NCBI GenBank assembly: GCA_002840115.1
Contig: PGZG01000058.1
Span: forward strand, 1-9,937
Source of the DNA: Gammaproteobacteria bacterium HGW-Gammaproteobacteria-14
Lineage (GTDB): Bacteria > Pseudomonadota > Gammaproteobacteria > Pseudomonadales > Alcanivoracaceae
Direction of reading: 5' to 3'
Length of the DNA stretch: 9,937 nt
The notes under the pieces were generated by a model, which was given only the letters and a program-made list of their open reading frames with translations, had not been told where the DNA came from and made no database searches. A program made the translations under genes and the position numbers. Of this stretch, positions 1-7,121 are shown one piece after another. The stretch's first letter is position 1; each line of letters starts with the position of its first letter.

Positions 1-1804
1 ACGACACTAGCATGCCGGAGGTGCGGATAGCTCCTTCGAGATCTTTTCGAGCCAATTGGTCGTCAATCACATTGTTGAGTACCTGAGGTACCTGTTCATG
101 GTCGGGGAAGGTGGCAGCAAACTTCATGCTGCTGTTGATGCTGCGTTGGCGCCAGTCATCCAGCGCTTGCTGCTGCTCTTCGCTGTCTTTGGGTAGAGCA
201 GCCATCTGTGACTGGTAGGATAGTAGTGCAAGGAAAGCTGCTTCAGAGCTCTTGTTATAGCCCTCATAGTCATAAGCAGTACGTTCAAACTCCGCAATAG
301 CTTCCGGGAAGCGCTGAGCGGAAAACAGGGCCTGAGCATAAAGATTATTGATTTCTGCCTGGTCTTCTGCCACTGGGGGTGTATCAAGGTATTCCTTGTA
401 CCAGCGGGAGGCTACATTGTAATCATCATGCTTGCGCGATCTTTGTGCTACCGCATGGTAGTGCTTGGCAAGATCAATGGTGTGCGCTTTCAGCATGGGA
501 ATATAGCTTTCCCGAATATTGGGGTTGGCCTGCCAATAGCTGCTACGAATGCCATATTGTTCGGCGAACTTTTCTTTTGCAGGCAAAATCAATGACGGGA
601 AGCCGCCGCGCTCATAGGCGGTAATGTTCAGGCTGGAGAACTCCGGCGCAAACGGGCTGTTTGGGTAGACTTCAACAAAAGCATCATAGGTGTCCGCTGC
701 ATCGCGGAAACGCTCCTGTTGAAGATAAACATCGCCGAGCCCACGATAGATGTCTGGCTCATAGTCACGCTTGCCGCGCCGGGCAAACCAGGACTTGACG
801 GTCTCGGCGCCATCAAGATTCACAAAGGCGAGACTGATAACGCGGCGAACATCCATCATAAGCCGTGTCTGCATGGATCCTTCGTCGTTTAGCTCGGAGG
901 AGCCTTGAAGCCGATCAACAATGGTAAAGAACTGGATCAGAGATTTTTCATAATCTCCCAGCTTGTAATGACTCCAGCCAAGCTTGTAAAGGGATTGCTC
1001 ATAAAAATCCGAGCGATCACCGACGTCAACGACGGCGGCATAGGCACGGGAGGAGCGTTCGTAATCACCGTCAGAAAATAGCATTTCACCACGGCGGAAC
1101 TGGGCTTCCAGATAAAACTGGCTATCAGGATACTCCTTAACAAGGTTGTCGAGGGCTAATACGGAGTTATCAAGGTCGCCGGCCAAGTCATAGGCCTTGG
1201 CAAGAAGATAATAGGCCTCGGCTCTTTCATTACTGTCTTTACTGGTTTCCAGTAGTGTGCGGTAGAGCTGAATGGCTGTTCCGTAATCTGTTTCTGTGCC
1301 TCCTTCTTCCAGACCTGTATACACGCTTCCTGCGAGGTCGAGCAGAGCGTAACGCTCGTCACGTTTTTCAGTTTGTTGCGCTTCTCGCATGAAATTTTCA
1401 TAGAGAAGTTTATCGACGCTGCGATCCAGCTCGTCGCGGCTGACGGCAGGCCGTTCGGCAAGGTCAACCTGTGTGGTTTCCGGCATTCCGCGAGTGCTTT
1501 GATCTTCTGCTGCGGCTAGCGCCAAATCCGCCATTCGGCGAATTGACTGAGTGCGGCGATCCGGGTCTTGAAACAACTCGACGGCCCGCTGATAGCTTTG
1601 CAGGGCGGACTGCGCAGACACATTATCCAGCGTTTGCGCTTCGATGGTGATGTCGGTTTGTTCAAGGTCGGCAAGTGTAGTGCCGCTATAGCGAGCAGAA
1701 TCGCTGAAACTGAGCTGTTGTTGCTGCGTTGTTTGGGAGGCGCAACCTGATAGAGCAACGGTTACGGCAGCCAGTGCATGCAATCGAAATGATGTGCGTG
1801 TCAT
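1..1804 (-). CDS. Large TPR-repeat outer-membrane lipoprotein, 3' end outside window
   Basis: Reading the minus strand from the ATG at 1804-1802 gives an open frame of 601 codons with no stop before the left edge, so the C-terminus is missing. Residues 1-21 form a lipoprotein signal (positive MTRTSFR start, hydrophobic core, lipobox LSGC with Cys21). Residue +2 is Ala, not Asp, which favours outer-membrane sorting. A Gln/Thr-rich linker follows, then repeated TPR-like helical pairs, clearest near residues 194-226, 231-263, 268-300 and 351-384 (for example AEAYYLLAKAYDLAGD and YKLGWSHYKLGDYEKS). No catalytic motif is visible, so a scaffolding role in the periplasm is inferred. It is the third gene of an operon, starting 2 bases after the stop of the 661-aa TPR gene. 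TPR lipoproteins in this setting are often annotated as parts of TonB/Tol-like or Agl-Glt-like machines; that link is my inference. The TPR lipoprotein call is firm, the function is not. Confidence 0.85.
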   Translation of the reverse strand, partial: MTRTSFRLHALAAVTVALSGCASQTTQQQQLSFSDSARYSGTTLADLEQTDITIEAQTLDNVSAQSALQSYQRAVELFQDPDRRTQSIRRMADLALAAAEDQSTRGMPETTQVDLAERPAVSRDELDRSVDKLLYENFMREAQQTEKRDERYALLDLAGSVYTGLEEGGTETDYGTAIQLYRTLLETSKDSNERAEAYYLLAKAYDLAGDLDNSVLALDNLVKEYPDSQFYLEAQFRRGEMLFSDGDYERSSRAYAAVVDVGDRSDFYEQSLYKLGWSHYKLGDYEKSLIQFFTIVDRLQGSSELNDEGSMQTRLMMDVRRVISLAFVNLDGAETVKSWFARRGKRDYEPDIYRGLGDVYLQQERFRDAADTYDAFVEVYPNSPFAPEFSSLNITAYERGGFPSLILPAKEKFAEQYGIRSSYWQANPNIRESYIPMLKAHTIDLAKHYHAVAQRSRKHDDYNVASRWYKEYLDTPPVAEDQAEINNLYAQALFSAQRFPEAIAEFERTAYDYEGYNKSSEAAFLALLSYQSQMAALPKDSEEQQQALDDWRQRSINSSMKFAATFPDHEQVPQVLNNVIDDQLARKDLEGAIRTSGMLVS

Positions 1805-1806
1805 TA

Positions 1807-3792
1807 TTATTCTCTGCCCCGTTCGATTTTCTCGCTGACTGATGCGTCCTGAAGGCGAGCAATAGAAAGGTGGGCCTCACCTAGCTGCTCACCTAGCTGT
1901 ATGCGACTTTGTGCCAACACTCGCAGTGCATCGTTTTTCAATGTTTGTCCAAGATTAGCCATTAATCGTTCGGTTTCTTTTATCATTTCATCAATTTTCC
2001 CCGCCCGCTCCCCCAGCCGACTCCCCAGATTACTGCGAACATGCAGTGATGCATCGCGGATCAGTCGTTCTGTTGCGGCCAGTCGGATGTCGACGATTTC
2101 AATGTCTCCATTTGCCAATGCTACATCCCGTTGTTGTTGTAGTCGGGTCTGTGGTGCATTGCTGGCAATGTCGAAAAGCTGGAAGCCGCGTACTCGACGT
2201 AACCGTTCCCTCTGGCCCTGATAGGCCGCAGTATTTGGTAACGCCGTTAAATGGGCCTCCAGTGCCATAATCAGGTCCCAGCGCTGCAGCTGCTCGAAGT
2301 CTGCCAAGTGCTGCGGTTGTCGCATATCCAGACGTGCCGGAATGGTGACCATGAGTGCTGCGACACCTTCGCCGACGGCCCTTTGCTGACGTCGTAGCTC
2401 GACCAGATTGTTACGCGCGGCCGGTAAAGCAGCTTCCAGACTGGCAACCTGATCACGGTACGTCTGTTGTAAGGCGGGTAGTGAGCCTTGCCAGCGTTTC
2501 AGCATGTCGAGGATACGATCGAGTTCCATGTATTGCCGGAACTGTTCGGCAAAATCATGAGATGCAAATAGCCGGTACAGATAAGCTGTTTCGGGGCCTG
2601 AGTCGGCTTTGTAGTTAGCACTGGCAGACATTGGGTCACGATGGCCGCCTTGTTGGCGATCCTGACTTTTAAGGCGATCAAGCCAATCGGCCTGATCAAT
2701 GCTGCGAATTGCCATTTCGATCTGTAGCAACTCTTCTCGCAGGGTCTGAGCAGCAAATTGGTAGCCGGCAAGAGATTGAGGCATCGCCCCCAACTCTTCG
2801 TATGCCCGTGGTGCTAATAACAGGGCTTCCTGCACCGAGTGGTGACTGGGGTTACGCCGCACTAACTCCAGCCATACCGGTAGGGCTCGACGGAACTCGC
2901 GGCGTTCGAAGTTGCTGAGCCCAAGGGCTAGCAGTGCTTCATTGGAAAATGGCCCGTCGGCCCGAACCCGTACCAGCGCTTCTCGGGCAGGTTCATAACG
3001 ACTGCGCTTCAGTTCCGTAAGGCCAATGGCCAGAGCGGCGCGGTCTTTAAGGGCATTCATTTCGTCATCGCCGGGCGGCAAATTCAGTACGCCACCCAGC
3101 ATAAGAATTCCATCATCAATATGGTTGGCGCGTATCATGGCGACGCCCATATTATAAGTTGCATAAGCGCCTTCCCGCGTTCCAGCGGGAATGGCATGCA
3201 GACTGGATAACGCATCACCAAACTCAGCCTGACTGATGCGGATATTGGCGAGCATCAAATGGCGTTGGGCATTTTTGTCAGATGGCAGGCCTTCAGTTCG
3301 ACGGCTGCCAAGAATGCTGGCAGCTTCATCGAGTTGGCCACGACGATAGTGTAGTGCGGCTTTGTGTAGCCAGGTTTCGGCTCGCAGCTGAGCCAGAATA
3401 TCTTTTTTGAGAAGTCGGTTAAAAATTGCTTCCGCTTGTTCGGGCAAACCAAAGTTTACATACAGCTCGCCCAGAATTAACTCTGCATACTCGGTGTCTT
3501 CATTGAAAAGCTCGTTTTTCTGATTTATTAATAGTTGCGTTAAAGCGTCAAACTGCCGGTCACTATAAAACGCATGAATAACTTCACCAAAAGCGAGATA
3601 GCGGCTGCTTTCCAGATCCAGAGACATGGGCTCACTGGGCAGGTCATCGCCGATAACGAGAAATGAGCCATGGGCGGAAACAGCCAGGACGCAGCTACAA
3701 ATGGCCGCTATCAGGGGGGTGGCACGGAACAGACGGCGGTATTTTTTAGCACCGTCGGGCCGCAGGTCTGAGTGAGCTACTGCGCCGGTCAT
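1807..3792 (-). CDS. Exported TPR and coiled-coil protein (661 aa), function unknown
   Basis: The ATG at 3792-3790 directly abuts the TAA of the preceding gene, with GGGATG just upstream as a weak ribosome site overlapping the upstream stop. The protein opens with a charged 24-residue stretch and then a hydrophobic segment at about 26-47 (TPLIAAICSCVLAVSA), read as a signal peptide or anchor with a long n-region. Residues ~65-375 are helical repeats of TPR type (FGLPEQAEAIFNRLL, YRRGQLDEAASIL, ALLALGLSNFERREFRRALPVWLELVRRNP). Residues ~440-510 and 560-661 are rich in Leu, Gln, Arg and Glu in heptad-like order, suggesting coiled coils. This pattern fits a periplasmic scaffold that binds partner proteins. 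It is the middle gene of the operon and probably acts with the flanking secreted protein and TPR lipoprotein. A GltD/GltE-like role in an ExbB/TolR-driven envelope complex is possible but unproven. Confidence 0.85.
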   Translation of the reverse strand: MTGAVAHSDLRPDGAKKYRRLFRATPLIAAICSCVLAVSAHGSFLVIGDDLPSEPMSLDLESSRYLAFGEVIHAFYSDRQFDALTQLLINQKNELFNEDTEYAELILGELYVNFGLPEQAEAIFNRLLKKDILAQLRAETWLHKAALHYRRGQLDEAASILGSRRTEGLPSDKNAQRHLMLANIRISQAEFGDALSSLHAIPAGTREGAYATYNMGVAMIRANHIDDGILMLGGVLNLPPGDDEMNALKDRAALAIGLTELKRSRYEPAREALVRVRADGPFSNEALLALGLSNFERREFRRALPVWLELVRRNPSHHSVQEALLLAPRAYEELGAMPQSLAGYQFAAQTLREELLQIEMAIRSIDQADWLDRLKSQDRQQGGHRDPMSASANYKADSGPETAYLYRLFASHDFAEQFRQYMELDRILDMLKRWQGSLPALQQTYRDQVASLEAALPAARNNLVELRRQQRAVGEGVAALMVTIPARLDMRQPQHLADFEQLQRWDLIMALEAHLTALPNTAAYQGQRERLRRVRGFQLFDIASNAPQTRLQQQRDVALANGDIEIVDIRLAATERLIRDASLHVRSNLGSRLGERAGKIDEMIKETERLMANLGQTLKNDALRVLAQSRIQLGEQLGEAHLSIARLQDASVSEKIERGRE

Positions 3793-4311
3793 TTATTCAT
3801 CCCATTCATGGAATTCAAACCGGTGTTGCATTGTGGTCAGATCGTCTACCACACGCAGCTCCAGCATCTTCCGGCCAGGTCCTTTGGTGAATGTATGGGA
3901 AGTGGTTTTCTGGTAATCCTTGCCCTGTGGGTCGTAACCGGTAATGGTAACGTCCAGCGTGTGCCGGCCACTGGCAAGGTTACCGTGGAAAATCCGGTGC
4001 AGCCCGCCGCTGGTTAGCGCAGTAAATTCTTGCTCGGTGTAAAAGTGGTAGCCAATATTTTTGCCGTTAAGTGCCATATTGACATCAACTAGACGAATCG
4101 GCGTGCCGACATCGACAGATACGAACACTGCGCTTTCTGAGCTGGGATACAGTAGTTCCCGCTCAAGCATGCTCAAGTCGCGGTTGAGGTCCAGAACGCC
4201 TTGCTTCAATGCCTGAATTTGACCTGAAAGGCCCGGCTGGTTGGCAATGGCGGTGCCTGCTAGCAAGGTGGCAAGCCCCCCCGCCAAGAGAGTTTTGATG
4301 CTGTTTTTCAT
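3793..4311 (-). CDS. Small secreted coiled-coil/beta-domain protein (172 aa), function unknown
   Basis: This is the first gene of the minus-strand TPR operon; the ATG is at 4311-4309 and the TAA at 3795-3793. The upstream ribosome site is weak (an AGG about 10 bases before the ATG). Residues 1-23 are a classical signal peptide (MKNSIKTLLAGGLATLLAG, then cleavage after AIA). Residues ~30-54 (QIQALKQGVLDLNRDLSMLEREL) form a short heptad-like coiled coil. Residues ~62-168 look like a beta sandwich: PIRLVDVNMALNGK resembles the opening of PEGA/Ig-like modules, followed by an RIFHGNLASGRHTLDVTITGYD segment that looks like a strand-turn-strand. There are no cysteines and no enzyme motif. The coiled coil suggests oligomerisation or docking onto the coiled-coil TPR protein encoded immediately downstream with no intervening base. 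I do not recognise a named family. Confidence 0.85.
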   Translation of the reverse strand: MKNSIKTLLAGGLATLLAGTAIANQPGLSGQIQALKQGVLDLNRDLSMLERELLYPSSESAVFVSVDVGTPIRLVDVNMALNGKNIGYHFYTEQEFTALTSGGLHRIFHGNLASGRHTLDVTITGYDPQGKDYQKTTSHTFTKGPGRKMLELRVVDDLTTMQHRFEFHEWDE

Positions 4312-4379
4312 CGGTACAGGCCTGGTAATTCTGATTGTTGTTATGGCCGACGCATACAGACAGTCGGGAGTAGTGCCTA

Positions 4380-4408
4380 TTTGTAATGAGAAGAAAGGCT
4401 TAAATCAA
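4380..4408 (-). promoter_or_regulatory. Candidate sigma-70 promoter for the TPR operon
   Basis: On the minus strand TTGATT (4408-4403) and TACAAA (4385-4380) are separated by exactly 17 bases, each matching 4 of 6 consensus bases. A start near 4373 would give a leader of about 60 bases before the ATG at 4311. It lies in the 212-bp divergent spacer shared with pdxB. Seen by eye only. Confidence 0.4.
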
Positions 4409-4481
4409 GTGCGGGGACTACCTCGTTTGATGTCACAGCAGCCAATGATGGCACGATTTCCCTGCTGTGGATGGGGTGGTT

Positions 4482-4490
4482 TGTTAAAAT
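4482..4490 (+). promoter_or_regulatory. Candidate extended -10 promoter element for pdxB
   Basis: TGTTAAAAT is a TGn extended -10 followed by TAAAAT (5 of 6 consensus bases). No good -35 box lies 17 bases upstream, as is common for extended -10 promoters. A start near 4497 would give a leader of about 27 bases to the TTG start of pdxB. Confidence 0.4.
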
Positions 4491-4513
4491 GCGCCATGCT
4501 GAATCCGTAAAAC

Positions 4514-4518
4514 AGGTG
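4514..4518 (+). promoter_or_regulatory. Ribosome binding site that fixes the TTG start of pdxB
   Basis: AGGTG lies 5 bases before the TTG at 4524. The alternative in-frame ATG (codon 9, within ENMPELG) would cut off the first beta strand (MRIIADEN), which is conserved in PdxB proteins. The TTG is therefore the better start. Confidence 0.65.
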
Positions 4519-4523
4519 TCTGA

Positions 4524-5723
4524 TTGAGAATCATTGCTGATGAGAATATGCCCGAACTAGGACTTTTCGCTGGTTTGGGCGACATTACTACCTTGCCGGG
4601 GCGGTCCATTAATGGGGCAGATCTGGCGGCGGTGGATATTCTGCTGGTTCGGTCGGTGACCCGGGTTGATGAGAAGCTGCTGGCGGGTTCTCCTGTGCGT
4701 TTTGTCGGTTCCGCAACGATTGGTACAGACCATGTGGACACCGGCTGGCTGGCCGACGCAGGGATTCGGTTTGCCCATGCTCCAGGCTGTAATGCCATGG
4801 CTGTGGCGGAGTATGTCTTGCAGGCGGTGTTGCACTGGAGTCTTACCTTCCGGCGGCCATTGAGTTCATGTTCTGCCGGGCTGGTGGGTCTCGGTAACGT
4901 AGGAGCTCGCGTGGCGGAGCTGCTATTGGCCCTAGGCCTGTCAGTGGTGGCTACGGACCCTCCAAGGCAACGTCGGGGGGATGTGCCCGGTCTGGAGTGG
5001 AAGGATCTGGATACGGTACTGGACTGCGATATTGTCAGCCTGCATGTGCCGTTGATTCACAGCGGCCCTGATGCCACTTGGCACTTGATTAATGAAGCTC
5101 GTCTTGGCCGGCTTCGCCCCGAGCAGCTTCTCGTGAATACCTGTCGGGGAGATATTATCGATAGCTCAGCCCTGTTATTGCAGCGGCCTGAGGTGCTGCC
5201 GACACTGGTTTTGGATGTTTGGGAGGGGGAGCCCCGCGTGCCGGCGTTGCTGTTTCAGAGAGCCTTGCTCGGATCTCCGCATGTTGCAGGCTACAGTGTT
5301 GAGGGTAAGCAGCGGGGCACGAGAATGGTTCATAGTGCCTTGCTGGACTGGCTTGAAGGGGCGGAGAACGGTTCCCCGGCTGTTCAGGGTGCCTGTGAAG
5401 GTCCTGCGGAAGCTTATAGTGGCCAGATTATGGATCATGCCGGTTTGTTAATGCTGTTACAGCAAAATTACCGTATTGAGGACGACCATCAATTATTGAA
5501 GCAAGCCCTTGGGGAGGCTGATCCTGTTAGCGCCTTTGATCGTTTGAGGCGTGACTATCGTCCTCGTCACGAGGTGGCGAATCTGGTCTTAACGGCGGAA
5601 GTGGCCCCTTCTTTGGTGCCTGTGCTCAGACTGCTGGGGGTTCGTTTTTCAGGTCCTGATTCTTTGGATACTGCCAGTGATGTTCCAGCGTCTCGCAGGC
5701 CTGACGGATCATCTCTTCGGTGA
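4524..5723 (+). CDS. pdxB: Erythronate-4-phosphate dehydrogenase PdxB
   Basis: NAD-dependent cytoplasmic dehydrogenase that oxidises 4-phospho-erythronate to 2-oxo-3-hydroxy-4-phosphobutanoate, the second step of DXP-dependent pyridoxal phosphate synthesis. The 399 residues show the D-2-hydroxyacid dehydrogenase plan: the N-terminal MRIIADEN strand, substrate-domain SATIGTDHVD (63-72), nucleotide-binding GLGNVG (122-127), NTCRGDIID with catalytic Arg208, DVWEGEP (231-237) with Glu236, and SPHVAGYS with catalytic His253. The PdxB-specific C-terminal dimerisation region follows, with a DPVSAFDRLRRDYRPRHE-like segment at ~333-350. Start TTG is supported by AGGTG upstream and by family alignment. 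Family members I recall are about 380 aa; here the frame continues about 23 residues past the usual LRxLGxRF ending, across the antisense small gene. No key residue is missing. Divergent from the TPR operon, with no obvious co-transcribed partner immediately downstream. Confidence 0.96.
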   Translation: MRIIADENMPELGLFAGLGDITTLPGRSINGADLAAVDILLVRSVTRVDEKLLAGSPVRFVGSATIGTDHVDTGWLADAGIRFAHAPGCNAMAVAEYVLQAVLHWSLTFRRPLSSCSAGLVGLGNVGARVAELLLALGLSVVATDPPRQRRGDVPGLEWKDLDTVLDCDIVSLHVPLIHSGPDATWHLINEARLGRLRPEQLLVNTCRGDIIDSSALLLQRPEVLPTLVLDVWEGEPRVPALLFQRALLGSPHVAGYSVEGKQRGTRMVHSALLDWLEGAENGSPAVQGACEGPAEAYSGQIMDHAGLLMLLQQNYRIEDDHQLLKQALGEADPVSAFDRLRRDYRPRHEVANLVLTAEVAPSLVPVLRLLGVRFSGPDSLDTASDVPASRRPDGSSLR

Positions 5724-5811
5724 TCGGGGTTTCCCGGCCGTCGGCGCTAATAAGTGCTGCATATTCAATGTGTTGCAATGGTTTTCTTTGCGGCTGATGT
5801 GTGGTTTGCAT
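5626..5811 (-). CDS. PA1571-family small conserved protein (61 aa)
   Basis: Start is taken at the ATG at 5811-5809 because GGAG (5823-5820) sits 8 bases upstream. The frame is open further, to an ATG at 5925, but that extra 38-residue stretch (Cys/His-rich, no ribosome site) does not look like the family. The 61-aa product begins MQTTHQPQRKPL and contains the family hallmark ISADGRETPITEEMIRQACETLE at about residues 20-42: a short beta hairpin followed by the invariant-looking PITEEMI helix. I recognise this as the PA1571 family of Pseudomonas and relatives, whose function is unknown. There is no signal peptide or membrane segment, so it is probably cytoplasmic. Its last 98 bases lie antisense to the end of pdxB, and it is divergent from the ATP-NAD kinase gene. 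As I recall, the Pseudomonas homologue also neighbours such a kinase (PA1572). Confidence 0.8.
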   Translation of the reverse strand: MQTTHQPQRKPLQHIEYAALISADGRETPITEEMIRQACETLEHHWQYPKNQDLKNEPPAV

Positions 5812-5819
5812 AACACCAT

Positions 5820-5823
5820 CTCC
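5820..5823 (-). promoter_or_regulatory. Ribosome binding site deciding the 61-aa start
   Basis: GGAG on the minus strand, 8 bases before the ATG at 5811. No comparable site precedes the longer-frame ATG at 5925, so the short start is preferred. Confidence 0.6.
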
Positions 5824-5920
5824 GATAGGGCTACCAATGGGAGCGTTTGATTCCTGATAGATGCCGACACCATAGTTGTGCTGGATGACAGCTACATGAC
5901 GGCAAGCGCAAAACATAAAG

Positions 5921-5943
5921 TACATGGCGAAAATACATGGCGA
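5921..5943 (+). repeat. 13-nt tandem duplication spanning the kinase start codon
   Basis: TACATGGCGA occurs at 5921-5930 and again at 5934-5943, a period of 13. Each copy contains an ATG (5924 and 5937), but because 13 is not a multiple of 3 they are in different frames. Only the second opens the kinase; the first opens a 28-codon frame ending at TGA 6008-6010. Confidence 0.85.
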
Positions 5944-7082
5944 TAAAACTGGGTTTGTTGGTCAATCCGCTGGCAGGAGTGGGTGGTTCGGTGGGTTTGA
6001 AGGGCAGTGATGGTGAGGCGACGGTTGCCGAGGCAATGCGGCGCGGCGCCCAACGTATGGCGGTGGAGCGGGCGGCGCGGGCGCTAGCCCTACTTGGGGA
6101 GCATGCGGTTGAGCTCTATACCTGGGGGGGTGAAATGGGAGAGGCCAGCGCAGAGTCCGCTGGGCTGAACTGCCGGGTATTAGGCCTCCCCAGTGAAATC
6201 AGTACAGCGGAAGACACTCGGCGGGCTGCTGTTGCCTTGATGGCGGCTGGTGTTGATGTGCTGCTGTTTGCTGGCGGGGATGGCACCGCCCGGGATATCT
6301 ATGATGTGGTTGGCGAGCGCATCCCGGTGGTGGGCATACCAGCAGGATGCAAAATACACTCAGGGGTGTACGCAGTGAACCCGGAGGGGGCGGGACGTTT
6401 ATTGGCGGAGCTTGCCAGCGGGTCGCTCGTTAACGTGCAGGAAGCGGAGGTGCGCGATATCGATGAAGAGGCGTTCCGCAAGGGTGTGGTTCGGGCCAGG
6501 CATTATGGTGTGATGCGGGTGCCGGTGAGCAGTCGCTTTTTGCAGCAGGTCAAATGTGGTGGCCAGCTTGATGATGCTTTAGAGGTTACCGAAATTGCGG
6601 CCTGGTTAGCGGAGCAGTGTTGTGATGGCAATCTCTGGTTGATGGGCTCCGGTTCGACGGTGGCGGAGGTTATGGTACAGCTGGATTTGCCGAATACCTT
6701 GCTGGGTGTTGATATGGTTCAGAATGGCCGTCTGTTGGCCAGTGATGTGACGGAGCAACAGATTCTGGAATTACCTTCGAAAACCCCTCTGCGGGCCTTG
6801 ATTACTGTGATTGGTGGTCAGGGGCATGTGTTTGGAAGAGGCAATCAGCAGTTTAGCCCCGCGGTGATTCGGCGTCTGGGCCGGGAAGGGTTTACCGTTG
6901 CAGCCACACGGTCCAAGCTCGCGGCCCTGAATGGGCGGCCCCTGCTGGTGGATAGCGGTGATGCGGAGCTGGATCAGGCGCTGTGTGGCCTGATCCCGGT
7001 GGTTGCAGGCTATGATGATACGGTTCTGATGAAATTGTCCACGGATGCAGAGGTGGAAAACACGTCTTCGGAAGTTTGCTGA
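5937..7082 (+). CDS. ATP-NAD kinase family protein (COG3199/AcoX type)
   Basis: Predicted cytoplasmic kinase of the diacylglycerol/NAD kinase fold, probably phosphorylating NAD to NADP or a related substrate. Residues 4-17 (KLGLLVNPLAGVGG) form the first Rossmann strand and glycine loop. FAGGDGTARDI (111-121) holds the hallmark GGDGT nucleotide motif; GIPAGCKIHSGVYAVNPEGAG follows at 133-153. GSGST (237-241), ALITVIGGQGHVFGRGNQQFSP (287-308) and a GYDD motif near the C-terminus are also family features. At 381 aa it is longer than classical NadK (about 290 aa) and fits the COG3199 branch. The ATG at 5937 is the only usable start: the frame has a TAA at 5916 and the N-terminal strand begins at once. 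The ribosome site is weak. A poor sigma-70 candidate (TTGATT 5847-5852, CATAGT 5871-5876, 18-bp spacer) lies in the divergent spacer. The substrate is not shown by sequence; acetoin-catabolism AcoX-like roles remain possible. Confidence 0.88.
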   Translation: MAIKLGLLVNPLAGVGGSVGLKGSDGEATVAEAMRRGAQRMAVERAARALALLGEHAVELYTWGGEMGEASAESAGLNCRVLGLPSEISTAEDTRRAAVALMAAGVDVLLFAGGDGTARDIYDVVGERIPVVGIPAGCKIHSGVYAVNPEGAGRLLAELASGSLVNVQEAEVRDIDEEAFRKGVVRARHYGVMRVPVSSRFLQQVKCGGQLDDALEVTEIAAWLAEQCCDGNLWLMGSGSTVAEVMVQLDLPNTLLGVDMVQNGRLLASDVTEQQILELPSKTPLRALITVIGGQGHVFGRGNQQFSPAVIRRLGREGFTVAATRSKLAALNGRPLLVDSGDAELDQALCGLIPVVAGYDDTVLMKLSTDAEVENTSSEVC

Positions 7083-7121
7083 GACCTGCTTCCAGTCCAG
7101 CGGGCTATCAATAAATGCCAA

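Noticed and set aside
1156..1467. 103-aa open frame on the minus strand in another phase of the TPR lipoprotein gene
   Set aside because: The in-phase frame runs uninterrupted from 1804 to the window edge with TPR repeats, so this is an out-of-phase shadow.
1901..2221. 106-aa open frame on the plus strand inside the 661-aa TPR gene
   Set aside because: Ser/Arg-rich composition typical of an antisense shadow; the minus-strand frame has clear TPR structure.
4484..4798. 104-aa minus-strand frame opposite the pdxB start
   Set aside because: It overlaps a well supported pdxB N-terminus and has low-complexity Ser/Arg/Pro composition without any motif.
5847..5876. Possible sigma-70 promoter (TTGATT, 18 bases, CATAGT) for the kinase gene
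   Set aside because: Spacing and matches are only moderate and no other support exists, so it is mentioned with the gene but not listed as a feature.
5812..5925. Upstream extension of the PA1571-family gene to an ATG at 5925 (99-aa form)
   Set aside because: No ribosome site precedes 5925, the added 38 residues do not resemble the family, and GGAG sits at the right distance before the ATG at 5811.
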